In this document: piece after piece, positions 25,401 to 31,294 of the stretch | Position numbering within the stretch: the stretch's first letter is position 1 | How the letters are laid out: every line of letters starts with the position of its first letter | Source: Littorina saxatilis | Taxonomy: Eukaryota > Mollusca > Gastropoda > Littorinimorpha > Littorinidae | Length of the DNA: 64,000 bases | Assembly: GCF_037325665.1 (NCBI RefSeq) | Contig: NC_090261.1 | Span: 63,907,411 to 63,971,410 of the forward strand | Reading direction: 5' to 3' | Made by a program: the position numbers and the translations under genes | Notes under the pieces: model-generated | Database searches by the model: none | What the model was told of the DNA's origin: nothing | What the model saw: the letters and a program-made list of their open reading frames with translations, nothing else

Positions 25401-26667
25401 ACCAATAAATAAATAACCTTCGGTGGTGGATTGGGCACTGCAAACAATGTCGGGACAGCATTTCACACAAGTGATCCTCTCTGCAGGATTGTTTTACTGG
25501 TTGGCCTCAAAGTGATCAGTACAAAGCTTGAGACCTTGAACATCAGCTGGCTGCAGCTTTTCAAAGTCCTCTCGCTTGTGAATTGCATCCATATTCTGCA
25601 CCTAGTTTGACAATAAAAACAACAATGTTATTGTTAAACTAAGCAAAAAGGAAAGACAAAAAAAGCTAAATCAGATCTTCAGTCTAAATCTAACGCTCTG
25701 CCTGAACGCAAAACGGATGAGTGATGTACTTTTGTACTGTAGTTTTCCCGTAAGCAAGGTTTGATAAAGTATTCGGCAAATATGCCCACGGGTTGTTTTG
25801 TACTGACTGCTGACTCACACTCGATCACAGTTTGAGTACTCGCTGACGCTGTAGTCTACTGAGTGAGTTGACTCGAGCCATTGCATTCTCATTCTGAAGA
25901 AGGTAAACCTGATGAAATAATCACTGCACAACCCACCTTTTTTCTTCTTTAGGGAACTTGTGGAAAGTGTTCCCGAAGCAGCTCTGTTTGTAACGGGCGT
26001 TCTTGCAACAAAAAGCCGAGCACAATTTACCACCACCTCGCACGCGATCGGTACCTACGCGATCCGCCATTTTGTTTTCGCCGCCAGCATGTAACTAGGG
26101 ACGATAACCCACAAACACTTTTTCGCATTTTCTTCGCAAGTTCCACGTCTTCCTCATGTACAGTGTTTGGCATTTGTCGCAGACGCTGTTATTTTGGAAA
26201 GCGCTCGGTGCTCTGTATGTTGCGTGGAAGAAGTGGAAGAGGACTATGCCGCTGAACATAATATCATGGGGATGGTTTGACTCACCATGAATTCCTTTTG
26301 TCCACAGGCTTGGTGCTAGGGGTGGCCACCTACCTGCTGGCAGAGCGATGTTTTTGCGCCGGTGGCCGGTCCTCGCTGTGTACCTCCTGTGTGCCCAGGG
26401 TGGGCCCACTCCGAGCCCGTCTCTCATGGGGACCCTTCTCGCGTCGGCGACCCTCCCATCTATCCACCCCGGGGGGGACTGTCCAAGGCCAGGTGGGGCA
26501 TGCCCCCCGTGGAGTCTGGGGGCGGGACGGGAGGAGGGAGGAGGAAGGGGCCGAGCATGCCCACCAACATCTACCGCGCCACCTTCAACGACAGCGACGT
26601 GCACGCCACGGCCACCAAGACACGGCCCGACACCTACACCTCGGGCGACACTGACTGGACCGCGTGA
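2013..26667 (+). CDS. Multi-EGF transmembrane protein gene (5' partial), gene-level entry
   Basis: Gene model assembled by hand. Coding exons are 2013-2126, 3217-3330, 5585-5698, 6054-6167, 7289-7402, 7568-7681, (7868-10737, expanded), 11161-11274, 11468-11581, 13491-13604, 15512-15625, 18701-18814, 19201-19314, 19501-19658, 21082-21253 and 26308-26667. Each has AG before it and GT after it, and phases agree along the chain (1-1 for EGF exons, then 1-0, 0-1, 1-end). Type A EGF repeats carry D-I-D-E-C (calcium binding), C-V-S-A-P-C (matches the C-x-S-x-P-C O-glucose consensus), C-Q-N-G-A-T-C (matches the O-fucose consensus) and C-V-D-x4-Y-x-C (Asx hydroxylation consensus), as in Notch and fibropellin families. 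The first exon needs an upstream partner, so the start codon and signal peptide are left of the window. Likely a cell-surface or matrix adhesion protein; orthology is not recognised. Confidence 0.8.
2891..2990. repeat. (ATCT)n microsatellite
   Basis: About 100 bp of nearly perfect tetranucleotide repeat in the intron after EGF exon 1, with two 'agct' interruptions. The rest of this intron (2127-3216) shows nothing recognisable; a short antisense frame near 2453-2677 has no support. Confidence 0.95.
3217..3330 (+). CDS. EGF-like exon 2 (type B)
   Basis: 114 bp, phase 1-1, acceptor 'ttccag', donor 'gtgaga'. Encodes a second EGF subtype: [10 protein letters not shown] at the start, [10 protein letters not shown] in the middle and C-N-G-G at the end. 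O-glucose and O-fucose consensus residues are present. It is almost identical to the exon at 7289-7402. The last ten exonic bases plus the donor are the seed of the minisatellite that follows immediately. Confidence 0.88.
3331..3795. repeat. 23-bp minisatellite made of the exon end and its 5' splice site
   Basis: About 20 tandem copies of a 23-bp unit, gtgagatgttacctgta followed by atggag. The array starts exactly at the donor of EGF exon 2, and most units rebuild the context 'atggag|gtgag', that is the last exonic bases plus a good 5' splice site. Variants read tgtt, tgca or tact in place of tgta. Confidence 0.92.
4010..5530. repeat. 43-bp minisatellite
   Basis: About 35 tandem copies of a 43-bp unit containing 'gggttcaatgcagaatgtgc' and 'acagcgtctcaaaaagg'. 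Copies near 5190-5520 are more diverged or shortened ('cacagaaagg', 'cacacaggg'). It lies in the intron before the EGF exon at 5585. Overlapping open frames here are repeat artefacts: 43 is not divisible by 3, so the peptide cycles through frames. Confidence 0.95.
5585..5698 (+). CDS. EGF-like exon 3 (type A, DVDEC)
   Basis: 114 bp, phase 1-1, acceptor 'ctgacag', donor 'gtatgt'. Complete EGF domain with [17 protein letters not shown] and [10 protein letters not shown]. Its twin in the neighbouring block is 7568-7681, which also begins D-V-D-E-C. Confidence 0.9.
6054..6167 (+). CDS. EGF-like exon 4 (type A)
   Basis: 114 bp, phase 1-1, acceptor 'tttccag', donor 'gtaaga'. Complete D-I-D-E-C EGF domain with O-glucose, O-fucose (C-Q-N-G-G-T-C) and Asx-hydroxylation consensus residues. 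It is third in the B-A-A block 3217/5585/6054. The 355-bp intron before it shows no repeat or RNA gene. Confidence 0.9.
6472..7110. repeat. 30-bp minisatellite
   Basis: About 21 copies of a 30-bp unit containing 'taactcttgtgacatatgtc' and 'cagaccagt'. Because 30 is divisible by 3, several frames on both strands stay open; these are artefacts inside the intron between EGF exons 4 and 5. Confidence 0.95.
7289..7402 (+). CDS. EGF-like exon 5 (type B)
   Basis: 114 bp, phase 1-1, acceptor 'ttccag', donor 'gtgagt'. Near copy of EGF exon 2: [20 protein letters not shown], and C-N-G-G at the end. Here the donor has not been amplified, which makes it a useful comparison for the minisatellite after exon 2. 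Confidence 0.9.
7568..7681 (+). CDS. EGF-like exon 6 (type A, DVDEC)
   Basis: 114 bp, phase 1-1, acceptor 'tttgcag', donor 'gtaact'. Complete EGF domain beginning D-V-D-E-C and ending C-Q-I-G rather than C-Q-T-G, a change shared with the last bases of exon 7. Confidence 0.9.
7868..10737 (+). pseudogene. EGF-like exon 7 expanded by an internal minisatellite
   Basis: The edges are those of a normal type A EGF exon: acceptor 'ttttcag' then [10 protein letters not shown] at the 5' end, and [13 protein letters not shown] with donor 'gtaagt' at the 3' end. Between them the exon's own sequence is repeated. Total length is 2,870 bp, which equals 114 + 64 x 41 + 2 x 66. The 66-bp units are in frame with the parent; the 41-bp units are not, and give stops in reading. 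A further stop sits in the second 66-bp unit (gattag near 10610). As one exon it cannot be translated through. Skipping it keeps the frame, because its neighbours are also phase 1. Alternatively only its ends are used through internal splice sites. Confidence 0.8.
7884..10640. repeat. 41-bp minisatellite derived from the EGF exon
   Basis: About 64-65 tandem copies of a 41-bp unit: gtgtgtgagtgcccc, ctgtcagaacggtgc, tacctgtgtca. They are followed by two 66-bp units that retain the 25 bases missing from the short unit. Variation is mostly gagtgcc/gagcgcc and gaacggt/gaccggc, arranged in patterns that suggest block duplication. Each unit contains a GTGAGT or GTGAGC donor-like string and a CCCCCTGTCAG acceptor-like string. 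Confidence 0.95.
10738..11160. other. Intron with a 30-bp direct duplication
   Basis: Intron between EGF exons 7 and 8. The only structure seen is a 30-bp direct duplication near 10987-11046, containing 'gttcccagtctatctggttt' twice. No coding exon recognised. Confidence 0.6.
11161..11274 (+). CDS. EGF-like exon 8 (type A)
   Basis: 114 bp, phase 1-1, acceptor 'ctttcag'. Complete D-I-D-E-C EGF domain with all glycosylation and hydroxylation consensus residues. The donor reads 'gtttgt' rather than GTRAG, the weakest donor in the chain, so this exon could be inefficiently spliced. Confidence 0.82.
11468..11581 (+). CDS. EGF-like exon 9 (type A)
   Basis: 114 bp, phase 1-1, acceptor 'ttttcag', donor 'gtaaga'. 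[10 protein letters not shown] start; the C1-C2 loop keeps the O-glucose serine. The end reads Y-T-D-Q-Q-C. Confidence 0.9.
11860..12450. repeat. Degenerate interspersed repeat with TCAAGGTCA motifs
   Basis: Degenerate units of roughly 130-150 bp alternate 'cacactgtt/ggttgatgaccttcagac' and 'tttcaaggtcac' cores. Related sequence lies at 1350-1620 and 13150-13260. TCAAGGTCA occurs at 12128 and 12269, and again at 1472 and 13241. Family name not known to me. Confidence 0.55.
12450..13145 (+). mobile_element. Truncated non-LTR retrotransposon (LINE) 3' end
   Basis: A conceptual frame from about 12455 to 12814 gives the C-terminal region of a LINE reverse transcriptase: Q-T-V-Q-N-A-A-A-R, then [19 protein letters not shown] and W-N-S-L-P. 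These are typical of Jockey/CR1/L2-like elements. A frameshift near the end splits off the final Q-Q-L-K-T-F-F-F block. An AT-rich 3' UTR follows and ends in an (ATT)n tail at 13125-13143, which is usual for CR1/L2-type elements. It is 5' truncated, lies in an intron and is not functional. Clade assignment is inference. Confidence 0.8.
13491..13604 (+). CDS. EGF-like exon 10 (type A)
   Basis: 114 bp, phase 1-1, acceptor 'tttccag', donor 'gtagga'. Complete EGF domain; the C5 region reads C-A-H-G-Y instead of C-A-P-G-Y. The following 500 bp (13605-14105) holds only short open frames without support. Confidence 0.9.
14110..15465. repeat. 47-bp minisatellite
   Basis: About 29 copies of a 47-bp unit containing 'gattcgttgttgtctttctg' and 'tgtgtggtgatggt'. 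Variants alternate g/t in the ttgtt(t/g) run and a/c/g after 'tggt'. The array ends about 45 bp before the acceptor of EGF exon 11. Antisense frames up to 288 residues are artefacts of the array: with 47 bp the peptide repeats only after three units. Confidence 0.95.
15512..15625 (+). CDS. EGF-like exon 11 (type A)
   Basis: 114 bp, phase 1-1, acceptor 'ttttccag', donor 'gtatgt'. Complete D-I-D-E-C EGF domain with O-glucose, O-fucose and Asx-hydroxylation consensus residues. Confidence 0.9.
15650..17620 (-). mobile_element. Broken DIRS-like retrotransposon reverse-transcriptase fragment
   Basis: The antisense translation of about 16235-15650 resembles the palm of a DIRS-type (tyrosine-recombinase) reverse transcriptase. 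It shows [10 protein letters not shown], then L-D-D-F-F near 16100, [16 protein letters not shown] and the L-P-L-D-K-L region. No recombinase, gag or terminal repeat is visible. It is an old, broken fragment with more than one break, lying antisense in a host intron. The 67-bp array upstream in its own orientation is made from the adjacent part of the same domain. Family assignment rests on motif memory. Confidence 0.7.
16190..17610. repeat. 67-bp minisatellite
   Basis: About 21 near-identical copies of a 67-bp unit containing 'gatgagcaccccatttgtac' and 'agcccgatcgacatagtac'. Substitutions are few (c/t in tacca/tatca, a/t in aaaac/aaatc). Read antisense, one frame gives [18 protein letters not shown], which joins directly to the reverse-transcriptase fragment at its low-coordinate end. 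The unit therefore appears to be an amplified piece of that fragment. Confidence 0.93.
17620..18115. other. Intron sequence, nothing recognised
   Basis: About 500 bp between two minisatellites. It carries a 75-codon plus-strand frame (17595-17822) with no recognisable motif, possibly part of the neighbouring retroelement remnant. No splice-supported exon. Confidence 0.4.
18117..18632. repeat. 69-bp minisatellite
   Basis: About seven copies of a 69-bp unit containing 'cacgtcttgatcacatgctg' and 'gatatgatattcacagaaag'. The unit is 23 codons, so a plus-strand frame stays open, but it sits inside an intron immediately before EGF exon 12 and has no support as a gene. Confidence 0.93.
18701..18814 (+). 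CDS. EGF-like exon 12
   Basis: 114 bp, phase 1-1, acceptor 'gtgcag', donor 'gtaggc'. [18 protein letters not shown] start, more diverged than exons 3-11 ([12 protein letters not shown]). V replaces T before C3, so the O-fucose site is lost. The donor and following bases are duplicated in the intron (18805-18880: 'gtgtggcacaggtaggcagc' twice). Confidence 0.9.
19201..19314 (+). CDS. EGF-like exon 13
   Basis: 114 bp, phase 1-1, acceptor 'gagacag', donor 'gtacgt'. Starts [10 protein letters not shown] and ends [10 protein letters not shown]. Diverged from the recent type A cluster, so probably an older member of the repeat series. O-glucose and O-fucose (C-Q-H-G-G-S-C) consensus residues are present. 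Confidence 0.9.
19501..19658 (+). CDS. EGF-like exon 14 with juxtamembrane extension
   Basis: 158 bp, phase 1 to 0, acceptor 'tttccag' after a (GT)n tract at 19379-19450, donor 'gtcaga'. Encodes a last EGF domain ([15 protein letters not shown] through K-N-C) without the D-x-D-E calcium motif, then a linker ending H-V-Q. Reading on through the donor meets a stop within a few codons. The phase-0 end fits the exon at 21082 exactly. Confidence 0.82.
19659..21081. other. Intron with a copy of the ~860-bp element family
   Basis: Bases about 20600-20860 match, in reverse orientation, the element that forms the tandem array at 50.4-59.7 kb: 'gtcaagttttgactaaatgt', 'gggtcgtggtgtatgtg', a (GT)n tract, 'agcgattcagagtaaactac', 'gcgacttgtt'. 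The rest (19660-20590) has no recognised exon, RNA gene or repeat. Confidence 0.7.
21082..21253 (+). CDS. Juxtamembrane and first half of transmembrane helix
   Basis: 172 bp, phase 0 to 1, acceptor 'gtatgacag', donor 'gtgaga'. Open in the phase demanded by both neighbours. Encodes an extracellular stretch with three cysteines ([15 protein letters not shown]) and an S/D-rich segment. It ends in the hydrophobic run [10 protein letters not shown], which continues into the next exon. No known domain recognised; the C-x7-C-x-C pattern could be a short disulphide stem. Confidence 0.7.
21254..22270. other. Intron segment with SINE-derived sequence
   Basis: Bases about 21436-21640 are a diverged copy of the body of the tRNA-derived SINE seen at 24060-24452 (shared 'ttttac.tgtatgaccatgtttaccccgcc' and 'gacatggattaca' blocks). 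A (CA)n tract lies at 21813-21840, and runs of A and G at 22230-22250. No exon recognised. Confidence 0.6.
22281..22792. mobile_element. MITE-like element with ~54-bp terminal inverted repeats
   Basis: The left arm starting 'caaaaactgtatacatgtat' at 22281 is the reverse complement of the right arm ending 'atacatgtatacagtttttg' at 22792, with few differences over about 54 bp. The 512-bp interior has no coding capacity. It contains a second, smaller inverted-repeat element (22390-22598), so this is a nested insertion. Confidence 0.8.
22390..22598. mobile_element. Short MITE (AGTCTGTTTACGGTA termini), copy 1
   Basis: Ends 'agtctgtttacggta' and 'tactgtgaacagact' are imperfect inverted repeats. 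The interior has 'ccgaccaaccctatttttt' and 'gccgacctaccgaccc' blocks. The same structure recurs at 24769-24932 and in diverged, reversed form near 25060-25170. Confidence 0.7.
23835..23965. mobile_element. SINE-like fragment
   Basis: A (CTTT)n run followed by 'ttggtgtttaacgtcgtttt' and 'atatcgcgacgggg', a G-rich run and 'gagccacttaattg'. I associate these blocks with interspersed repeats of molluscan genomes; this is memory-based. No box A/B visible here. Confidence 0.5.
24060..24452 (-). mobile_element. tRNA-derived SINE
   Basis: Read on the minus strand, a pol III box A-like stretch (around 24432-24421) is followed by a clear box B (GGGTTCGAATCCC at about 24398-24386). A long unrelated body then ends in a (GAA)n tail at 24060-24078. 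A diverged copy of the body is at 21436-21640. It lies in an intron of the THAP relic. Confidence 0.8.
24718..24950. mobile_element. Short MITE, copy 2
   Basis: Shares 'ctgtttacggtatcc', 'ccctagacttttt', 'gccgacctaccgac' and 'cttaaacagac' with the element at 22390-22598. It is bracketed by a further inverted pair, 'ttaggccacacaaaaaag' and 'cttttttgtggcctaac'. A third, reversed, more diverged copy lies near 25060-25170. Confidence 0.65.
26308..26667 (+). CDS. Terminal exon: rest of transmembrane helix and cytoplasmic tail
   Basis: Acceptor 'ttgtccacag'. In the phase carried over from 21253 it reads [16 protein letters not shown], completing a ~21-residue hydrophobic helix. Staying in that frame gives an Arg/His-rich tail ending at 26654. 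A frame shifted by one base gives a more protein-like tail ([10 protein letters not shown], then [14 protein letters not shown], ending D-T-D-W-T-A) with a stop at 26665-26667. Either the tail is the first reading, or a one-base sequence error, real frameshift or unseen splice lies near 26345-26470, where T and G homopolymers occur. The coordinates given cover both. Confidence 0.6.
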
Positions 26668-27306
26668 GGCGGGGAGAGGGCGTAAAGAAAGTTAGTGACG
26701 GTAGAGAAAAGGACAAGAAAGAGAGATTCTCCGATGGTTCTTTGTGCCCCGGGTAGCATGAAGACAATCGCCTGTTGGTTTATATGAAACGATGCAGTTT
26801 GCCATGAGGATTGTTTTTCGAGAAATATTTTTCATATGAATTTGTCTTTGACTTTTTATGACCATGACTTGTTACTGTTGATTTCTGAGAAGACTTGTAT
26901 TTTTTCGATTTTGGAAAACTACCTTTTTTATGAAAATGTGTCTGTCGTAAGCGGTCGTTAACTGTAAAAAGAAGAAGTTAGCAACATTGAGCGCTGTATA
27001 ATTGTTAGTGCACATGTTAACTTTTTAACACACACATTGATGATTTAGTTGTGAGAAGAGGCGGCTGCCTGGTTGTATTAAAACACAGCTTGTTGTTCGC
27101 GTCATTCTCACGCATGCCTGATTGCCAACCCCAGGTTCTCTGATCCAACCATTTATTCTGCATGTGATCCTGTCTTATACAATGTAAGTGTTTTGTATCA
27201 TACGCAGTATGCACTGTACACCTTCTACTGGTTTTCTTAACCTATACAGATGTGTACATTTATGACGAAAACCATTGGTATGGTTTCATGTGTTTAGAAT
27301 AATAAA
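26668..27306 (+). promoter_or_regulatory. 3' UTR and poly(A) signal of the EGF gene
   Basis: AT-rich sequence without open frames, ending in AATAAA at 27301-27306, about 640 bp after the stop. No competing canonical signal seen between stop and this site on the plus strand. Confidence 0.6.
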
Positions 27307-27509
27307 CTTACTTGTTGCTTTCATATCGTTTTGGATTCAATTCCTACTTTGACAAATTAATGAAACATAGCGCAGTAAGTGGTAGAACAATTTGATGAAA
27401 ATGTTTCTTTTGAAACAGACAACAGACCGACAGACATTTTTTACAGATAAACATAAAAAAGCAAACATGTTCACACAAAGACAAACAGACAGACACACAA
27501 ACACAGACG

Positions 27510-27582
<73 letters not shown>

Positions 27583-27646
27583 TCCAATCTCCACTTGTGC
27601 GATTCGGAATCTCACTGGATTCTCATTTCCACTGTGACACACACAC

Positions 27647-27687
<41 letters not shown>

Positions 27688-29110
27688 GTACTTGGCGACT
27701 AGACGAGTAACGTTATCAGGGTAGACAATGCTGACGTTTCCCGGCTAGTCGCTTAGTACATACAGTCGACATACAGAAAACCCCGGAAATTAAGAAAGTG
27801 ACGTCACATAGTGGCACATCCGTCAATGCACAAGGTAGCTTACATTTCAACTAGACATTACGTTGAAGGTTGTTGAAGACGACACTAATGTGGAAAGTAG
27901 AGGAATACCGTTCAACCTGACGTCATCATAGCTGTCACGTGGGCCTTCCCCAGTAAACAGCGCAACACTGGCCCACCGGATGTTTGCTCGGGCAGCCTGT
28001 GGCAAATGCGGCCATCAAAATCCCAGCATCGGGCCATGGCCAAGGACTTGACATTAGTGGTTGATGACGTGACGAGTAACCTGCTATAAACTCATGTCAG
28101 CCGCCAAGTAGACAACTTACTAACGATATCACTGCCAGGCCGATGTCAAGACTGATCATATCAGACAAACTAGGGATATAAACTTGGCCAAACAATTATT
28201 GCAACAATTTTCGCACGCTAACAAAAGCATTAAAACGCAATTTATTTTAGTTGAACGTTATATGCCCCATAAGGTAATTATGTCAACTGTACATATCATT
28301 TGCCGATTGATGGTACTTTGCATAGGCATCCCGTGAAAGCCTGTCAAACAAGGTCACCCCTAACATCGACCTGACAAAAACCATAGCCCCGTATTTTAAA
28401 ATCTGCAAAAAATCAGAATATGCATAAACTAAACATTTCTGACAACCATTGGAAAGGCCATTTCATTTCCTGTTCAGAACATTTTGTTTTATGCACCTGA
28501 CTTCTCTAGTCTTTATGTAGCCTGTTGTCAAAGGCAGTAGGTGTAAACCGTTTCAGAGGCCCAAAAAGGCACGTTTTGCGGCCATTTTTGAGAGGGTCTT
28601 CCACCCAAAGAGCCATATCTGCTCAAGTTCTCAATGATTTGCTTTGGAAAGTTCAGAAGTTATGACCAATAGGCTGACCAAAATGTGTGTTGCGTTTTGC
28701 GAATGTGTATACTTAGCGTGTCGTATTACGTAACTTTTCCGAAAGAACTACAAAAATATTCATATTAATTCAGGGTTTTAGGTGAAAAAATCGTGACTTT
28801 GCCTGCTAAGCAAAAACTGGATGAGGCAATAGGTGCCAAAGTTTGAGGCAGATCCGAGTGCTGGTTTACATTTGCTGGAGATGGGAACACGCATGAAAAA
28901 TTATCGATCACCGTCAGTGGTACTGAGTACACTACCCGTGGAGACTAACAGTCCTGGGCCTGTGCTTACTATCTTGTTCCGGCGTGCTGTGCTCAGTGAG
29001 TTGCGCTTTTGTGACCCGCAGCGAAGGAAGCACAGGCCAAGGTCAGTTTATCTCCACAGCTACTGTACGCATTACCAAGGACGGTGATCGATACATTTTC
29101 TTGCGCGTTC
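27307..29110. other. Intergenic region between the convergent genes, part 1
   Basis: Compound (CA)n tracts at 27490-27580 and 27640-27685. From 27700 to 29110 no domain, RNA gene or repeat is recognised. A plus-strand frame at 28833-29087 has no motif support. Confidence 0.5.
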
Positions 29111-29111
29111 C

Positions 29112-29298
29112 CTATGGCAATCCGTTTGTAAAGAAATTACGTTTTTTCGTGTTGATCTAAATAATGAATTATTCTAAATAATGAATTATTTAGCTAAATA
29201 ATGCATTATATAGCTGAATAATGCATTATTTAGCTAAATAATTCATTATTTAGATCAACACGAAAAAACGTAATTTCTTTACAAACGGATTGCCATAG
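29112..29298. mobile_element. Foldback MITE (187 bp)
   Basis: Almost perfectly palindromic: 'ctatggcaatccgtttgtaa' at 29112 pairs with its reverse complement ending at 29298, and pairing continues through 'acgttttttcgtgttgatct'. The centre is made of 'aataatgcattattta'-type repeats. No coding capacity. Ends CTATGGCAATCCG. Confidence 0.85.
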
Positions 29299-29344
29299 TT
29301 CTCATCAAACACGCGCGTACAGTATTTTTTGGTCTTTTTATTCC

Positions 29345-29592
29345 TAGGTCACGGGTTCGAATCCAGGCCGGGACGGACATGGGTCAACTGTATGTGCTGA
29401 CTTAGAGACGGTATCCATGCCCATACCCCGTGTCACCACAGTGGCATGTAAAAGACCTCGGTCACTCTGTCATAAGTGCTGGTGGCTGATTATGCCTATA
29501 AACACGCACACACCTTGGTAGCGCGACTCTTGTTGCTGCTAGCTTTTCTCTGAGGGGATGCGACCCGAATGTTAGAGTAATGGGATCCTTAA
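29345..29592 (+). mobile_element. 5'-truncated tRNA-derived SINE
   Basis: Box B-like GGGTTCGAATCC at 29353-29364 is followed by a body with 'acggtatccatgcccatacc', 'ccacagtggcatgtaaaaga' and 'gcgcgactcttgttgctgct'. Box A is missing. Similar SINEs are abundant in gastropods to my memory. It differs from the SINE at 24060-24452. Confidence 0.7.
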
Positions 29593-29599
29593 TTAAAGG

Positions 29600-30385
29600 A
29601 AATGATGACCTCGCCCAGCGCTCCTCTGATGACCTCGCCCATGCCCCGGTCTCACATCTACGAATGTCACCCGACTTTAGGTAGTCGGCTGGAAGTCGGA
29701 AGAGGTCGGAGAATTAGCAATTTTGTTTTTGAAAAGTCGGTTAGTTCGGAAGGCCTTTCAGACTGTTTTGAACATGTTCAAAACAGTCGGAAGAGCCTCC
29801 CGACTCAGACGAATAAAAATTTGTCGGGTGGTTGTCGTAAGCGTGTCGGTTTAGTCGTAAGGCGATTCTGATTAATCGTAACGGTAGTCGGAAGACTCGT
29901 AAGGGTGGTCGGATTTGTCGGTAGCATAGCGTCGTTCAGATTAGTCGTAATGGTGTCTGATTTGTTGTTAGGGCAGTCTGATTTGTCGTTAGGACAGTCG
30001 TTAGCTAGTCGGTTTAGTCGTTACACTGGTCGTGAGAGTCGGCTATTGTTCGAAAGTTTTTCAGCTAATAATCGGGCCTGTCGTAACTGCAGTCGGAATT
30101 GTCGTTACTGCAGTCGGAAGTGTCTGGACACATGTCGGATTTGTCGGCCCTAAAGTCGGGTGGTTGTCGTCTGCTTGTCGGCTACATGGTCGGATCAGTC
30201 GTAAGGACAGGTCGGGAGTGAAATTTGGAGCCGAATTTGCATCCGACACTTCCGACCTAGCCGACTTAACTATCCCCGACACTTCCGAAAAATCGTATAT
30301 GTGAGACCCAGGCACCAGCGCTCCTCTGATGACCTCGCCCAGCGCTCCTCTGATGACCTCGCCCAGCGCTCCTCTGATGACTGAC
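29600..30385. repeat. 26-bp direct repeats flanking an inserted element
   Basis: Units of 'cagcgctcctctgatgacct' plus 'cgccc' occur twice before 29647 and three times after 30309. They evidently formed one short array that was split by the GTCGG-rich element at 29648-30308. Confidence 0.75.
29648..30308. mobile_element. TIR element filled with GTCGG/GTCGTAA motifs
   Basis: Ends 'ggtctcacatctacga' and 'tcgtatatgtgagacc' are inverted repeats. The 661-bp interior contains several dozen GTCGG, GTCGTAA, GTCGTTA and GTCGGA motifs, almost all in the same orientation, with the reverse complement (CCGAC) concentrated near both ends. No protein is encoded. Reads as a non-autonomous DNA transposon with subterminal binding-site arrays; superfamily unknown. 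Confidence 0.7.
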
Positions 30386-30749
30386 ACGTGTATCTGTGAG
30401 GGTATCTCCGTCGTATCCAAGTGAGCGTGAATGCAAAGAGGTCTTGATTGTCCTGTTAACCGCTTCATATAACTCGCTTGTCGCTAGTTTGGTTTTTGGC
30501 TAGGAGCTGTCTCTTTCAGATGTGTGTCAGCCAACATTTGAATTTCACTATTGAAATAATTAAATGTTATTGATTTGTGTTGTGTTGTGTTGTGTTGTAT
30601 GTAGCCGATATTGTGTACATATTAACCTGTAACGACCCTAGCGACATTTTCATTGGGACGTGTTGCTGTCAGGGACGGTGCCTCGAGTGACGTCTCGTTC
30701 ATAGAATGAAGCTGAGTGACTCTATGCTTTACTGACGACACAAACATTC

Positions 30750-30766
30750 TCTCTCTCTCTCTCTCC

Positions 30767-30825
<59 letters not shown>

Positions 30826-30846
30826 CCACTCTCTCTCTCTCTCTCT
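30750..30846. repeat. (CT)n microsatellite
   Basis: About 95 bp of CT dinucleotides with two 'ccac' interruptions. The segments around it (30386-30749 and 30847-31290) show nothing recognisable apart from a short (TGTGT)n run at 30575-30600. Confidence 0.95.
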
Positions 30847-31294
30847 GTTGCACGTGTGAGTACAGACACAATTTATAATCACAAAACACACTGGGAATTC
30901 TCTTTTCCGTACTGTCTTTGTTAATTTCACATCGTTGAAATTGTCAATGCATTTAGTAAGAAATCAAAATGTGAAAAAAGAGCAACACACAGCAAAATTA
31001 ATATTAAAACAAATTTTCATAAACAATTAATTCAAATAATTATCAACTCTGAAAAATGGCTGAGAAAGAAGATTTACGACAAGGTCGATGTAGACAACTG
31101 TAGGTTAGATACTCTTTTTGAATTTAGGTTGAACCAAACAATGTCTTGCTTCCTGTTCAGCCGTAACTTACAGACTCGTACAAAGCTTATTCTCATCACT
31201 TTTGGCATGTAGGATGGACAAAAACATTTGTGGCATATTTCACTGACAATCGGACGGAGTTTCTGTTTGATTTGGCAAAGACTGGCATTATTAA

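Larger units (their letters stand above)
23177..26070 (-). pseudogene. Degraded THAP-domain gene, antisense in the EGF gene's last intron
   Basis: Four exon-like blocks on the minus strand: 26070-25937, 25601-25418, 24631-24541 and 23520-23177. The first starts M-A-D-R-V and carries the THAP start (C-S-A-F-C-C-K-N, then F-H-K-F-P). The second has [20 protein letters not shown] and, in another frame, N-A-V-P-T-L-F. Together these are the C2CH THAP zinc-finger signature. The last two join in phase and contain a basic coiled-coil-like stretch ([12 protein letters not shown]). Exon 2 has a TAA after E-A-N-Q, a TGA just before N-A-V-P and a change of frame between them. The exon 1/2 phase also fails to carry the THAP frame. 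Could be a broken host gene or a domesticated P-element-type relic; sequence error is less likely given several defects. Confidence 0.65.

Noticed and set aside
27337-27684. Minus-strand Cys/Val-rich open frames
   Set aside because: Simple (CA)n tracts; the same explains the frames at 19312-19667 upstream of the exon, 43281-43956 and 61655-61975.
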